Source of the DNA: Sulfurimicrobium lacus
Lineage (GTDB): Bacteria > Pseudomonadota > Gammaproteobacteria > Burkholderiales > Sulfuricellaceae
Reading direction: 5' to 3'
Length of the DNA stretch: 64,000 bases
NCBI RefSeq assembly: GCF_011764585.1
Contig: NZ_AP022853.1
Location: forward strand, 3,629,501 to 3,693,500
The notes beneath the pieces are model-generated. The model made no database searches and was not told the origin of the DNA. It saw only the letters and a program-made list of their open reading frames with translations. The translations under genes were made by a program, and so were the position numbers. Positions 8,357 through 16,475 of the stretch are shown one piece after another; positions within the stretch are counted from its first letter, which is position 1, and every line of letters begins with the position of its first letter.

Positions 8357-9964
8357 TTACGCCGCAATCCCCTGACTCAGCAGATAGTCTTCGTAGTTGC
8401 CGATGTGGTGGCGGTAGCCGCCCTTGCCGTCCAGTTCCAGGATCTGCGTCGCCAGCGAGGAGACGAACTGGCGGTCGTGGCTGACGAAAATCAGCGTGCC
8501 CTTGTATTGCTCCAGCGCCATGTTGAGCGCCTCGATGGTTTCCATGTCCATGTGGTTGGTCGGCTCGTCCATCACTAGCACGTTGGGGCGTTCGAGCAGC
8601 AGCTTGCCGTACAGCATGCGGCCTTTCTCGCCGCCGGACAGCACGCGCACCGACTTCTTCGAATCGTCGCCGGTGAACAGCAGGCGGCCCAGGGTGGCGC
8701 GGATGATCTGGTCGTCGTCGCTTTTGCGTCCGTGCCGCTCCATCCACTCGAACAGGGTCATGTCGTGCTCGAACTCGGCGTGGTGGTCCTGGGCGAAATA
8801 ACCGATCTTGGCCTTGTCCGCCCATTTCACGTCGCCCTGGTCCGGCTCGGTCTCGCCCACCAGGGTTTTCACCAGCGTGGTTTTACCCGCGCCGTTGGGG
8901 CCGATGATGGCGAGGCGCTGGCCGGCGTCGAGCAGCAGGTTGAGGCCGTGGAACAGCACCTTGTCGAAGCCCTTGGCGACGTCCAGCAGTTCCACCGCCT
9001 TGCGGTGGAGCTTTTCGCGGTCGTCGGTTTCGAAGCGGATGTAGGGGCTCTGGCGGCTGGAAGGCTTGACCTCGACAATGCCGTCCTTGAGCTTGTCGGC
9101 TTGCCGCGCGCGGCTGGTGGCCTGACGCGCCTTGGAAGCATTGGCGGAGAAGCGCGCCACGAAGGCGTTCAACTCGACGATCTGTTCCTTCTTCTTGGCG
9201 TTGTCCGTCAGCATGCGCTGGCGCGCCTGGGTCGCGGCGATCATGTACTCGTCGTAGTTGCCGGGATAGATGCGGATGGTGTTGTAATCCAGGTCCGCCA
9301 TGTGGGTGCACACGCTGTTGAGGAAGTGGCGGTCGTGGGAAATGATGATCATGGTGCTGGAACGCGCGTTGATCACGTCCTCCAGCCAGCGGATGGTGTT
9401 GATGTCGAGGTTGTTGGTGGGCTCGTCCAGCAGCAGGATGTCCGGGTCGGAAAACAGCGCCTGCGCCAGCAGCACGCGCAGCTTGAAGCCGGGCGCCACT
9501 TCGCGCATCGGGCCGGTGTGCAGTTCGAGCGCGATGCCCACGCCCAGCAGCAGTTCGCCGGCGCGCGATTCGGCGGTGTAGCCGTCCAGCTCGCCGAACT
9601 GGGTTTCCAGGTCGGCGGCGCGCATGTAGTCGTCCTCGGTGGCTTCCGGGTTGGCGTAGATGGCGTCTTTTTCTTCCTTCACCGCCCACAGTTCGGCGTT
9701 GCCCATCATCACCACGTCGAGCACGATATTGTCCTCGTAGGCGAACTGGTCCTGGCGCAATTTGCCGAGGCGCTCGCCCTGGTCGATGGAAACGTTGCCC
9801 CCGGAAGGCTCCAGGTCGGCGCCGAGAATTTTCATGAAAGTGGACTTGCCGCAACCGTTGGCGCCGATCAGGCCGTAGCGGTTGCCTTCGCCGAACTTGA
9901 CGGAGACGTTCTCGAACAGGGGCTTGGCCCCGAATTGCATGGTGATGTTGGCGGTGGAGATCAA
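8357..9964 (-). CDS. ybiT: ABC-F family ATPase, YbiT type
   Basis: Two ABC ATPase domains in one soluble chain with no membrane segment. Walker A motifs are GANGCGKS and GPNGAGKT; each half has a signature and Walker B ([11 protein letters not shown] and [11 protein letters not shown]). A linker with [17 protein letters not shown] separates the halves. It closely follows the E. coli YbiT sequence as I know it. ABC-F proteins act on the ribosome at or near the E site. Comparison with YbiT puts the start at TTG 9964 (535 residues, preceded by AGGA); a longer ATG-less extension to 10015 is possible but less likely. Confidence 0.93.
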   Translation of the reverse strand: MISTANITMQFGAKPLFENVSVKFGEGNRYGLIGANGCGKSTFMKILGADLEPSGGNVSIDQGERLGKLRQDQFAYEDNIVLDVVMMGNAELWAVKEEKDAIYANPEATEDDYMRAADLETQFGELDGYTAESRAGELLLGVGIALELHTGPMREVAPGFKLRVLLAQALFSDPDILLLDEPTNNLDINTIRWLEDVINARSSTMIIISHDRHFLNSVCTHMADLDYNTIRIYPGNYDEYMIAATQARQRMLTDNAKKKEQIVELNAFVARFSANASKARQATSRARQADKLKDGIVEVKPSSRQSPYIRFETDDREKLHRKAVELLDVAKGFDKVLFHGLNLLLDAGQRLAIIGPNGAGKTTLVKTLVGETEPDQGDVKWADKAKIGYFAQDHHAEFEHDMTLFEWMERHGRKSDDDQIIRATLGRLLFTGDDSKKSVRVLSGGEKGRMLYGKLLLERPNVLVMDEPTNHMDMETIEALNMALEQYKGTLIFVSHDRQFVSSLATQILELDGKGGYRHHIGNYEDYLLSQGIAA

Positions 9965-10062
9965 AAGGGGGTGTCCTATGGAAATTCGTTTTTCAATCAC
10001 AACATTATAAACCATGCACCCATAGTCACGAATTCCCTGTCTTCCATTACAATCGGCAAATC

Positions 10063-11334
10063 ATGGTCCCTCACCTCACTACCGCCCTCACCGGCCCGCT
10101 GCTCGCACTCGAACAGCACATCCTCGACGCCCAGCCGCGTATCGAACAATGGTTCCGCGCCAAATGGCAGGAGCACGACGCGCCGTTCTACGCCTCGGTG
10201 GACCTGCGCAACGCCGGCTTCAAGCTGGCGCCGGTGGACACCAACCTGTTTCCCGGCGGGTTCAACAACCTGAATCCCGAGTTCATGCCGCTATGCGTGC
10301 AAGCGGCCATGTCGGCGGTGGAAAAGATCTGCCCCGATGCGCAGCGTTTCCTGCTCATCCCGGAAAACCACACGCGCAACACCTTCTACCTGCAGAATGT
10401 GGCGCGGCTGGCCAGCATCCTGCGCCACGCCGGGCTGTACGTACGCATCGGCACCATGCTGCCGGAAATCACCGCACCCACGGTGCTGGACCTGCCCGAC
10501 GGCCAGACCCTGACCCTGGAGCCGATCCAGCGCGAAGGCAACAAGCTCAAGCTGGACGGCTTCGACCCTTGCGCCATCCTGCTCAACAACGATCTGTCGG
10601 CCGGCATACCGGACCTGCTCAAAGGGCTGAAACAGCCGGTGTTTCCGCCGCTGCACGCCGGCTGGGCGACGCGGCGCAAGACCCATCACTTCAGCGCCTA
10701 CGACCAGGTCGCCGCGGAATTCGCCACCATCATCGACATGGACCCGTGGCTCATCAACCCCTATTTCAGCGATTGCCGCCAGATCAATTTCAGCGAGCGC
10801 CAGGGCGAGGAATGCCTGGCCACCCAGGTGGACGAACTGCTCGGGGACATCCGGGAGAAATACCTCGAATACGGGGTGAAGAACGACCCCTTCGTCATCG
10901 TCAAGGCCGACGCCGGCACCTACGGCATGGGCATCATGACGGTCAAGGACGCGTCCCAGGTCAAAGGCCTCAACCGCAAGCAGCGCAACAAGATGTCGGT
11001 CATCAAGGAAGGCCAGCAGGTCAGCGAGGTCATCATCCAGGAGGGCGTCTACACCTTCGAGAGCATCAACGAGGCGGTGGCCGAGCCGGTGGTGTACATG
11101 ATGGACCACTTCGTGGTGGGCGGCTTCTACCGCGTCCACACCGGGCGCGGCCAGGACGAGAACCTCAACGCGCCCGGCATGCAGTTCGTGCCGCAGGCGT
11201 TCGAAACTTCCTGCACCCTGCCCGACTGCGCCGCCGGGCCTGACACCCCGCCCAACCGCTTCTACGCTTACGGCGTGGTGGCGAGGCTGGCGCTGCTGGC
11301 GGCATCGATCGAGCTGGAAAACACCCGGCCGTGA
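10063..11334 (+). CDS. gshA: Glutamate-cysteine ligase, proteobacterial 'ferrooxidans' type
   Basis: 423 residues. The sequence matches the GshA family first described from Acidithiobacillus and common in betaproteobacteria, which differs from the E. coli enzyme. Recognisable stretches include KADAGTYGMGIMTV (a glycine-rich ATP-grasp loop), YHFSAYD-type active-site text (HHFSAYDQVAAEF) and RQINFSERQGEEC. The enzyme joins glutamate and cysteine with ATP in the first step of glutathione synthesis in the cytoplasm. gshB lies 2.4 kb downstream on the same strand, separated by an unknown gene and a small inserted island on the opposite strand. Divergent from ybiT; the shared 98-bp gap is AT-richer and probably holds the promoters. 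Confidence 0.92.
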   Translation: MVPHLTTALTGPLLALEQHILDAQPRIEQWFRAKWQEHDAPFYASVDLRNAGFKLAPVDTNLFPGGFNNLNPEFMPLCVQAAMSAVEKICPDAQRFLLIPENHTRNTFYLQNVARLASILRHAGLYVRIGTMLPEITAPTVLDLPDGQTLTLEPIQREGNKLKLDGFDPCAILLNNDLSAGIPDLLKGLKQPVFPPLHAGWATRRKTHHFSAYDQVAAEFATIIDMDPWLINPYFSDCRQINFSERQGEECLATQVDELLGDIREKYLEYGVKNDPFVIVKADAGTYGMGIMTVKDASQVKGLNRKQRNKMSVIKEGQQVSEVIIQEGVYTFESINEAVAEPVVYMMDHFVVGGFYRVHTGRGQDENLNAPGMQFVPQAFETSCTLPDCAAGPDTPPNRFYAYGVVARLALLAASIELENTRP

Positions 11335-11366
11335 GCGCCTGACGGCTCTCCGCGAAAAGACGCAAA

Positions 11367-12395
11367 ATGGGCCTGATCAGTCGCGTTTTACGCCATTATC
11401 TGAAACAGAAACCCATCCGCTCGCACCAGGCCGAGATCGACACGGCCATCGAGCAGCTGTTCTACGAAATCAACCCGCGCCTGCGTTTCCTTCCCGGTTA
11501 CCGCGAGAAGCTCGGCAGGCCGGTGTGGCACACGCTGAAGCACATTCATCACGTGATCGACAACATCGCCGGCCCGGTCGACGCCGCGGCGCGGCAATGG
11601 GATTCGACGCCGCTGCTGCGCGCCATGTTCGCGAACAGCACCGACATGGCAAAGCTGTTCGACCGCGACCCCGCGCTGCGCAACGGCATTGCCGCAACGC
11701 CACCCACAGACAACATCCACGTCGTAATCGCCGCCACCATGCAGGTCCGCAAGGTGCTGGGCATGGCGATGCGCGGCGACATGATGCAACGGGACGTTCC
11801 CCAGACGCAGATCAGCTTCACCGACCACCGCATCGTCGCCTTCGCCGACAGCGACGGCGGCCTGCGCGAGAAGCTGAAAGCCTACGCACTGGAGTTCGTC
11901 GCACACAAAGTGCTGGCCGACATTGCCGCCCAACGCTCGGAGTGCGAGGACCTGGAACAGGGCCTGGCGCTGCTGCGCGCCCGCATGCGGATGAAACTGC
12001 GTCAGGACAGCGGCAAAGCCTGCCTGTGCGACCGCATCGAATACAGCGCCGGCGAACTGGATGAAATCCGCGCCCAGATCACGGAGAAGGAAACCCGCCT
12101 GAGCCAGACCGCCATCCATCAGCCCACGCTGGAATATTTCATGGACCAGTTGCTGCTGGTGCTGAACAGCGTGGAAAAACTACTCCAGATTCATCAAGTG
12201 TCGCTGCATCTCGACACCATGAACATATTGCTCGAGAAAGCGGACGCGGAGACCGTGCAGCCGATCGAACTCACCGAAATCCTGCGCGCCGGCCAGCCCG
12301 CCAGAATCATGCTGATCGCCCGCGTGCCGTGCGCCGAGGCGCTGGCCCACGAGGACATGACAACCAGAATCGACGAGGCGCTCAAGTGGCTGTGA
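11367..12395 (+). CDS. Conserved protein of unknown function linked to gshA
   Basis: 342 residues, starting 32 nt after gshA and probably in its operon. It is mostly predicted helix, with no signal peptide and no convincing membrane segment. Charged heptad-like stretches occur around residues 180-260 (including RARMRMKLRQDSG and ITEKETRLSQTA). A single C-x-C pair lies at KACLCDR. I do not recognise a family. Its position in the gshA unit hints at a link to thiol metabolism or simply co-expression, which is inference only. Composition is like its neighbours, so it is a native gene rather than part of the adjacent island. Confidence 0.7.
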   Translation: MGLISRVLRHYLKQKPIRSHQAEIDTAIEQLFYEINPRLRFLPGYREKLGRPVWHTLKHIHHVIDNIAGPVDAAARQWDSTPLLRAMFANSTDMAKLFDRDPALRNGIAATPPTDNIHVVIAATMQVRKVLGMAMRGDMMQRDVPQTQISFTDHRIVAFADSDGGLREKLKAYALEFVAHKVLADIAAQRSECEDLEQGLALLRARMRMKLRQDSGKACLCDRIEYSAGELDEIRAQITEKETRLSQTAIHQPTLEYFMDQLLLVLNSVEKLLQIHQVSLHLDTMNILLEKADAETVQPIELTEILRAGQPARIMLIARVPCAEALAHEDMTTRIDEALKWL

Positions 12396-12403
12396 GCGCG
12401 TGG

Positions 12404-12490
12404 CTCAATAGGCTAGACATCGGATGCTTTGTGGGTTATCTCAGCGTTCGTCGAGATACCATTCGTTCGATGTCGTGAATACGAATTGAG
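12404..12490. repeat. Three nested inverted repeats
   Basis: Three pairs of arms are nested around one centre. CTCAAT (12404-12409) pairs with ATTGAG (12485-12490), GACATCG (12416-12422) with CGATGTC (12468-12474), and TATCTC (12437-12442) with GAGATA (12453-12458). The gaps between arms are unequal, so the fold has bulges. It lies between the convergent genes ending at 12395 and 12539, at one edge of the small inserted island. A terminator role is possible, but there is no U-run. Confidence 0.55.
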
Positions 12491-12492
12491 AC

Positions 12493-12556
12493 ATCTAACA
12501 TAGAGATCCGGCCTGCATGGCTCTTCGTGCAGGTCAGGTTAAGCGCTAGGTTGGGC
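12493..12556 (-). other. attC-like recombination site (candidate)
   Basis: Read on the minus strand, a GCCCAAC box (RYYYAAC type) overlaps the 3' end of the 12539-12922 gene. A GTTAGAT box (GTTRRRY type) lies 50 nt further on. Between them CCTGCACG and CATGCAGG form an inner stem around a 6-nt loop. A second GTTGGGC box (minus strand, 12935-12929) lies 6 nt before the same gene, as expected for a gene cassette. Pairing of the outer boxes is poor and no integrase is in the window, so this is a candidate only. Confidence 0.35.
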
Positions 12557-12922
12557 ATGGCGTTGCCGCCAAAAAAGATAGGCTGCCGCGCTTACCAAGG
12601 CGAGCACAAATAAGCAGTATGCAACCACACTACTCCAAAAGGCTTCCGGTTCCTTGGAGAGCAGAATTGTCCGGGGCGCATGACGCGTTAGCTCTAAAAT
12701 TTCACCGGTGAGCAGGCCCCATATTAGGTGAACGGCGAAAACAACAGCGAAGGCAAAAAGTATATGTGGCTCCGAACGCCCCCAGAAACTTAACGCCGCC
12801 AGACCGAGGAAAAATGCGGCGCCGACAAGCAAGACCAAAGACTGCTCTGGGCTCTTGATCGAGGCAAAGATAAGGAACAGCCCAATAAGCATTGCTGCGA
12901 TGCGAACAGCCCAGGAACTCAT
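12539..12922 (-). CDS. Small multi-pass membrane protein, cassette-like
   Basis: 127 residues from ATG 12922 (an in-frame TTG at 12934 gives four more). Four hydrophobic segments are visible: IAAMLIGLFLIFASI, LVLLVGAAFFLGLAALSF, ILFAFAVVFAVHLIWGLL and VVAYCLFVLALVSAAAYLFW. The last residues (HAQPSA) are encoded inside a possible attC-like box. No family recognised. Base composition is visibly less GC-rich than the neighbours, consistent with transfer. With the next gene (12999-13430) it forms a small minus-strand island inside the otherwise plus-strand gsh region. No good ribosome site is seen, so the start is uncertain. Confidence 0.6.
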   Translation of the reverse strand: MSSWAVRIAAMLIGLFLIFASIKSPEQSLVLLVGAAFFLGLAALSFWGRSEPHILFAFAVVFAVHLIWGLLTGEILELTRHAPRTILLSKEPEAFWSSVVAYCLFVLALVSAAAYLFWRQRHAQPSA

Positions 12923-12998
12923 AGTAGTGCCCAACGAATGAAAGAGGCCTCCCCGTCCCGAGGGCTTGCCCGGCCGAGTAAGGCGAAAGCCAACATCA

Positions 12999-13430
12999 TC
13001 ACCACCAGCCGGTGTCCTTTATAACCATCTTCTTGTAGTAATCAATATTCGCGCGAACCGCAAAAATTGCACCTACGCCGTAGCCGAGCGACCTGGATAG
13101 CGAACCGTACCCGAGGTAATCCAGTATGAGGCTCAGGACAACGACGGCGAGCACACAGACCGCGAACAGGGCCATGCCTCTTTTCCACATCCCTTTTGCC
13201 ATGTAGTAAAAAGGGCCGAAGAGGAATGCGAGCACGTTGAAAGCAGCCTTGCGCCTGTCGCTCGCTGGCAGGCTCTTCAGGTGCGGAAGCTTCGCACCCC
13301 CGGCACGCGCGATAACCTTGAAGCGATCTTTCCATGTTTGCGACACCGGGAGGCTATCGATCTCGGAAATTTCCCGATTGGCGTCATCTACATCGGCAAC
13401 AGGCGGGGCATAGGGATTTTGCGCTTGCAT
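12999..13430 (-). CDS. DUF2628-like small membrane protein
   Basis: 143 residues from ATG 13430, preceded by AAGGA 6 nt upstream. The N-terminus has the proline-rich start NPYAPPVADV. The centre reads AFNVLAFLFGPFYYMAKGMWKRG and is followed by hydrophobic segments (MALFAVCVLAVVVLSLILDYLG). This looks like DUF2628, whose members often have F-F-x-P-x-Y/W text and two or three helices and are frequent in mobile or cassette contexts. Function unknown. It lies 76 nt upstream of the 12922 gene in the same direction. Confidence 0.65.
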   Translation of the reverse strand: MQAQNPYAPPVADVDDANREISEIDSLPVSQTWKDRFKVIARAGGAKLPHLKSLPASDRRKAAFNVLAFLFGPFYYMAKGMWKRGMALFAVCVLAVVVLSLILDYLGYGSLSRSLGYGVGAIFAVRANIDYYKKMVIKDTGWW

Positions 13431-13689
13431 CGTATTTCCTTATGATTGGATGACCAGAATTTGCGCTTCGAAACCTGGCGCAATTATGTCAATCGGATTT
13501 AACGCCGGATTCACCTTCAATGCAAGCAGCATCCGAGCGCCTTCGGACCGCGCATTTCAGCGTTTCCCCTGAAAGAATGGCGGTTAACCGGAAAGGCTCT
13601 GACCCGCGCGTCCTGCTTAACTTTTTTATCTGCGGCGGTTTTGGGCATAGAATTGCCTGACTGAACGAGCAGCCCACTGGATATGTAAA
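13431..13689. other. Divergent intergenic region before gshB
   Basis: No gene is seen here. The span separates the minus-strand island from gshB and should contain gshB's promoter. It holds a partial palindrome around GAGCGCCTTCGGACCGCGC (about 13526-13545) and an ATTTAAC box (GTTAAAT on the minus strand, near 13497-13504) that could be a worn cassette boundary. I could not pick a convincing -35/-10 pair. Confidence 0.4.
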
Positions 13690-14640
13690 TTGAAACTCGC
13701 CATCATTCTCGACCCGCTGGAAAGCATCAAAACCTACAAGGATTCGACCTACGCCGTGATGCGCGAGGCGCAGGCGCGCGGCCACGAGCTTTACGTCATG
13801 GAGCAGCACGAGCTGATTCTGGACGAGGGGAAGGTCAGGGCCCATGCGCGCAGACTCGATATGGTCGCCGACGAGCTCGACTGGTACACGCTGGGAGAAC
13901 CGGCCTGGCGCGAGCTGAGCGATTTCGACGTGACGCTGATGCGCAAGGACCCGCCGTTCGACATGGAGTACATCTACAGCACCTACCTGCTGGAGCTGGC
14001 GGAAAGCCAGGGCGCGCGCATCCTCAACCGGCCCGAGGCGGTGCGCGACTTCAACGAGAAGCTGTCCACGGCCAAGTTCCCGCAGTTCATGCCGCCCACA
14101 CTGGTGACGCGCCAGCAGGACCTGATCCGAGACTTCATCGACAAACACGGCGACATCATCCTCAAGCCGCTGGACGCCATGGGCGGCAGCAGCATATTCC
14201 GCATCCAGCGCCACGACCCGAACCTCAACGTGATCATCGAGACCATGACGCAGCTGGGCAGCCGGACCGTCATGGCGCAGCGTTTTATCCCCGAAATCGC
14301 GCAGGGCGACAAGCGTATCCTCATCATCGACGGCGAAGCCGTGCCGTACGCGCTGGCGCGCATCCCCAAGGCGGGCGAAACGCGCGGCAACCTCGCGGTC
14401 GGCGGCAAGGGCGTGGCCCAGCCGCTCTCGGCGAACGACTGGAAAATTGCCGACGCACTGGGGCCCCGGCTCAAGGAACTGGGCCTGTTCCTGGTGGGAC
14501 TGGACGTGATCGGCGATTACCTCACCGAAATCAACGTCACCAGCCCCACCGGATTCCAGGAAATCACCGCCCAGAGCGGCTTCAACGTGGCGGGGATGTT
14601 CGTGGAAGCGCTGGAGAAGAGCGTGGGCGGGGAGCGGTAA
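13690..14640 (+). CDS. gshB: Glutathione synthetase
   Basis: 316 residues. Start TTG 13690 gives the family's N-terminus (MKLAIILDPLESIKTYKDST, which matches E. coli GshB). ATP-grasp features are clear: DIILKPLDAMGGSSIFRI, RFIPEIAQGDKRILIIDGE, and the metal-binding EINVTSPTGFQEI near the C-terminus. The enzyme adds glycine to gamma-glutamylcysteine in the second step of glutathione synthesis. Its last codons and TAA stop (14638-14640) lie within a heptamer repeat that continues into apbE. The ribosome site is weak, consistent with the rare start codon. Confidence 0.95.
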   Translation: MKLAIILDPLESIKTYKDSTYAVMREAQARGHELYVMEQHELILDEGKVRAHARRLDMVADELDWYTLGEPAWRELSDFDVTLMRKDPPFDMEYIYSTYLLELAESQGARILNRPEAVRDFNEKLSTAKFPQFMPPTLVTRQQDLIRDFIDKHGDIILKPLDAMGGSSIFRIQRHDPNLNVIIETMTQLGSRTVMAQRFIPEIAQGDKRILIIDGEAVPYALARIPKAGETRGNLAVGGKGVAQPLSANDWKIADALGPRLKELGLFLVGLDVIGDYLTEINVTSPTGFQEITAQSGFNVAGMFVEALEKSVGGER

Positions 14641-14699
14641 GCAGTGAACAGAAGAACCTTTCTTTTTCCGCTCACCGTTCTCTGCTTGCTGCTCACCAC
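14632..14699. repeat. Heptamer inverted repeat spanning gshB end and apbE start
   Basis: The left arm (14632-14649) is GCGGTAA / GCAGTGA heptamers and contains the gshB stop and the apbE GTG start. The right arm (14668-14699) is the inverted type (CCGCTCA, CTGCTTG, CTGCTCA) and encodes the hydrophobic core of the ApbE signal peptide. It is the same repeat type as 30522-30589. Confidence 0.75.
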
Positions 14700-15699
14700 T
14701 TTTCTCGCCGGCTGCGGCAAGGAGCCGCTCTACCAGCAGCAGAGCTATGTCTTCGGCACGCTGGTGGAAGTCACCATTTACGGCGAGAAGGACGAGCGCG
14801 CCCGGCAGCTGACCGGGCAGGTGCTGGCCGATTTCGACCGCCTGAATGCCGAACTCCACGCCTGGAAGCCCAGCACCCTGAGCCGGATGAACGAAACCTT
14901 CGCCCGCGCGCCGGACAGGGCGGCGACCCCGCCCGGCATGGCGCCCATGCTGCAGGATTCCGCCCGGCTGTCCGAACAGTCCGGCGGGCTGTTCAACCCG
15001 GCCATCGGCAACCTGATCCGGCTCTGGGGGTTCCAGAACGACGAGTTCAAGCCGCTGCAGCCCGACCCGGCGGAAATCGCCCGGCTGGTCAAGGCGAACC
15101 CGAAAATGTCGGACATCGTGTTCGAGGGCGGCGATTATTACAGCAAGAACCCGGCGGTCAGGCTGGATCTCGGCGGTTACGCCAAGGGCTATGCGCTGGA
15201 CGCGGCGGCGGATTACCTGCGCGCGCAGGGGGTAAAGAATGCCCTGGTCAACATCGGCGGCAACATCATCGCCCTGGGCAGGCACGGCGACCGGCCCTGG
15301 CAGGTGGGCATCCGGCACCCGCGCAAATCCGACGCCATCGCCACGCTGGAATTGAACGACGGCGAAGCGGTGGGCACCTCGGGCGATTACCAGCGTTACT
15401 TCGAGCTCGGCGGCAAGCGCTACTGCCACATCATCGACCCGCGCACCGGCTATCCGGCACAGGGCGTGCAGGCGGTGACGGTGCTGATCCCCAAGGGCCG
15501 GAATGCGGGCGTGCTATCGGATGTGGCGTCCAAGCCGCCCTTCATCACGGGAAAGAACGGCTGGCGCGAGGCGGCAAGGAAAATGGGGGTGGAAGAGGCG
15601 ATGCTGATCGACGACAAGGGCGAGGTGTACCTGACTGCGGCCATGAAAAAACGCATTTCCTTTCTCGATACCGGGCTGAAACTGCACGAATCGCCCTGA
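14644..15699 (+). CDS. apbE: FAD:protein FMN transferase, lipoprotein
   Basis: 351 residues from GTG 14644, four nt after gshB. The N-terminus is a lipoprotein signal with lipobox LAGC (Cys24), so the mature protein should be anchored on the periplasmic face. The ApbE fold is clear: GTLVEVTIYG, GLFNPAIGNLIRLWGF, LDLGGYAKGYALD, NIGGNI, the DPRTGYP motif and VLSDVASK. ApbE moves FMN from FAD to a Thr/Ser of flavoproteins such as NqrB/NqrC or RnfG, none of which is in this window. The usual ALSTALFVMG-like segment reads DVASKPPFITG here, a variation worth noting. The signal peptide is encoded by repeat sequence. Confidence 0.92.
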   Translation: MNRRTFLFPLTVLCLLLTTFLAGCGKEPLYQQQSYVFGTLVEVTIYGEKDERARQLTGQVLADFDRLNAELHAWKPSTLSRMNETFARAPDRAATPPGMAPMLQDSARLSEQSGGLFNPAIGNLIRLWGFQNDEFKPLQPDPAEIARLVKANPKMSDIVFEGGDYYSKNPAVRLDLGGYAKGYALDAAADYLRAQGVKNALVNIGGNIIALGRHGDRPWQVGIRHPRKSDAIATLELNDGEAVGTSGDYQRYFELGGKRYCHIIDPRTGYPAQGVQAVTVLIPKGRNAGVLSDVASKPPFITGKNGWREAARKMGVEEAMLIDDKGEVYLTAAMKKRISFLDTGLKLHESP

Positions 15700-15744
15700 G
15701 CAGAGTAAAATGCCTTCTTTTTTCCGGCAGCACCAGGAACCCTG

Positions 15745-16167
15745 ATGATCGGTATTCTTATCGTCGCCCACGGCGCCTTGGGCGAAAGTCTGATTCACTG
15801 CGCCAGTCACGTCATGGGCAGCCGCCCGCTCAATCTGCAACAACTCGGCGTCACCATTCACGACGACCCGGTGGCGATCCTGCCCCAGGCCAGGGAACTG
15901 GTGCAGCAGCTCGACCAGGGCGACGGCGTCCTGATCCTGACCGACATTTACGGCGCCACGCCCACCAACATCACCTGCCGCCTGCTCGAACCGGGCCGGG
16001 TGGAAGGCATCGCGGGCGTCAACCTGCCGATGCTGGTGCGGGCGCTCACCTATCGCGACGAACCTCTTGCCACCGTGGTGGAGAAAGCCCTTTCCGGGGG
16101 CCACGACGGCATCATCAACACCACTATGGAAGTCTGCAATGTTGCAACGGGATATCGAGATCATTAA
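15745..16167 (+). CDS. PTS EIIA component, mannose family
   Basis: 140 residues. The N-terminal GILIVAHGALGESL places the phosphorylated histidine at His9, as in EIIA-Man, and GVLILTDIYGATPTNIT is the family's other landmark. There is no IIB, IIC or IID nearby; with HPr and EI it forms the truncated, regulatory PTS known from many betaproteobacteria. Its 3' end overlaps the HPr gene by 29 nt, so the two are translationally coupled. AGGA precedes the ATG. Confidence 0.93.
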   Translation: MIGILIVAHGALGESLIHCASHVMGSRPLNLQQLGVTIHDDPVAILPQARELVQQLDQGDGVLILTDIYGATPTNITCRLLEPGRVEGIAGVNLPMLVRALTYRDEPLATVVEKALSGGHDGIINTTMEVCNVATGYRDH

Positions 16168-16408
16168 CAAGCTGGGGCTGCATGCGCGCGCCTCGGCCAA
16201 ACTCACGCAAGCCGCCAGCCAGCACAAGAGCCAGATCTGGCTCAGCCGCAACGACAAGCGCGTCAACGCCAAGAGCATCATGGGCGTGATGATGCTGGCC
16301 GCCAGCAAAGGAACGACCATCGGCATCGAAACCACGGGCGAGGACGAAGAACAGGCGATGCAGGCCATGGTCGACCTGATCAACGGCAAGTTCGGAGAAG
16401 ACGAATGA
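16139..16408 (+). CDS. ptsH: Phosphocarrier protein HPr
   Basis: 89 residues from ATG 16139, which gives the canonical HPr N-terminus; the frame is open further upstream inside the EIIA gene but is not HPr-like there. His15 lies in KLGLHARASAK (accepts phosphate from EI), and Ser46 in NAKSIMGVMML is the site phosphorylated by HPr kinase in organisms that have it. HPrK is not in this window. HPr passes phosphate to EIIA-Man. It overlaps the EIIA gene and is followed by a heptamer repeat. Confidence 0.95.
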   Translation: MLQRDIEIINKLGLHARASAKLTQAASQHKSQIWLSRNDKRVNAKSIMGVMMLAASKGTTIGIETTGEDEEQAMQAMVDLINGKFGEDE

Positions 16409-16413
16409 GGGTT

Positions 16414-16466
16414 AGCTATCAGCTATCAGCTATCAGCGTTCAGCCATCAGCGTTCAGCCATCAGCG
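16414..16466 (+). repeat. Tandem heptamer array AGCTATC/AGCGTTC/AGCCATC
   Basis: Seven consecutive 7-bp units and a partial eighth: AGCTATC three times, then AGCGTTC and AGCCATC alternating. It fills almost the whole gap between ptsH and ptsI. Unlike most other copies in the window it has only one orientation, so it cannot fold back on itself as a long hairpin. The ptsI start is 10 nt after it. Confidence 0.92.
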
Positions 16467-16475
16467 GGGGGCCCT

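Noticed and set aside
8732-10273. 513-residue open frame antisense to ybiT
   Set aside because: A shadow of the ABC-F gene caused by GC-rich third codon positions; no protein-like motifs.
16414-16466. CRISPR-like array
   Set aside because: Units are 7 bp and contiguous with no unique spacers; no cas genes are in the window.
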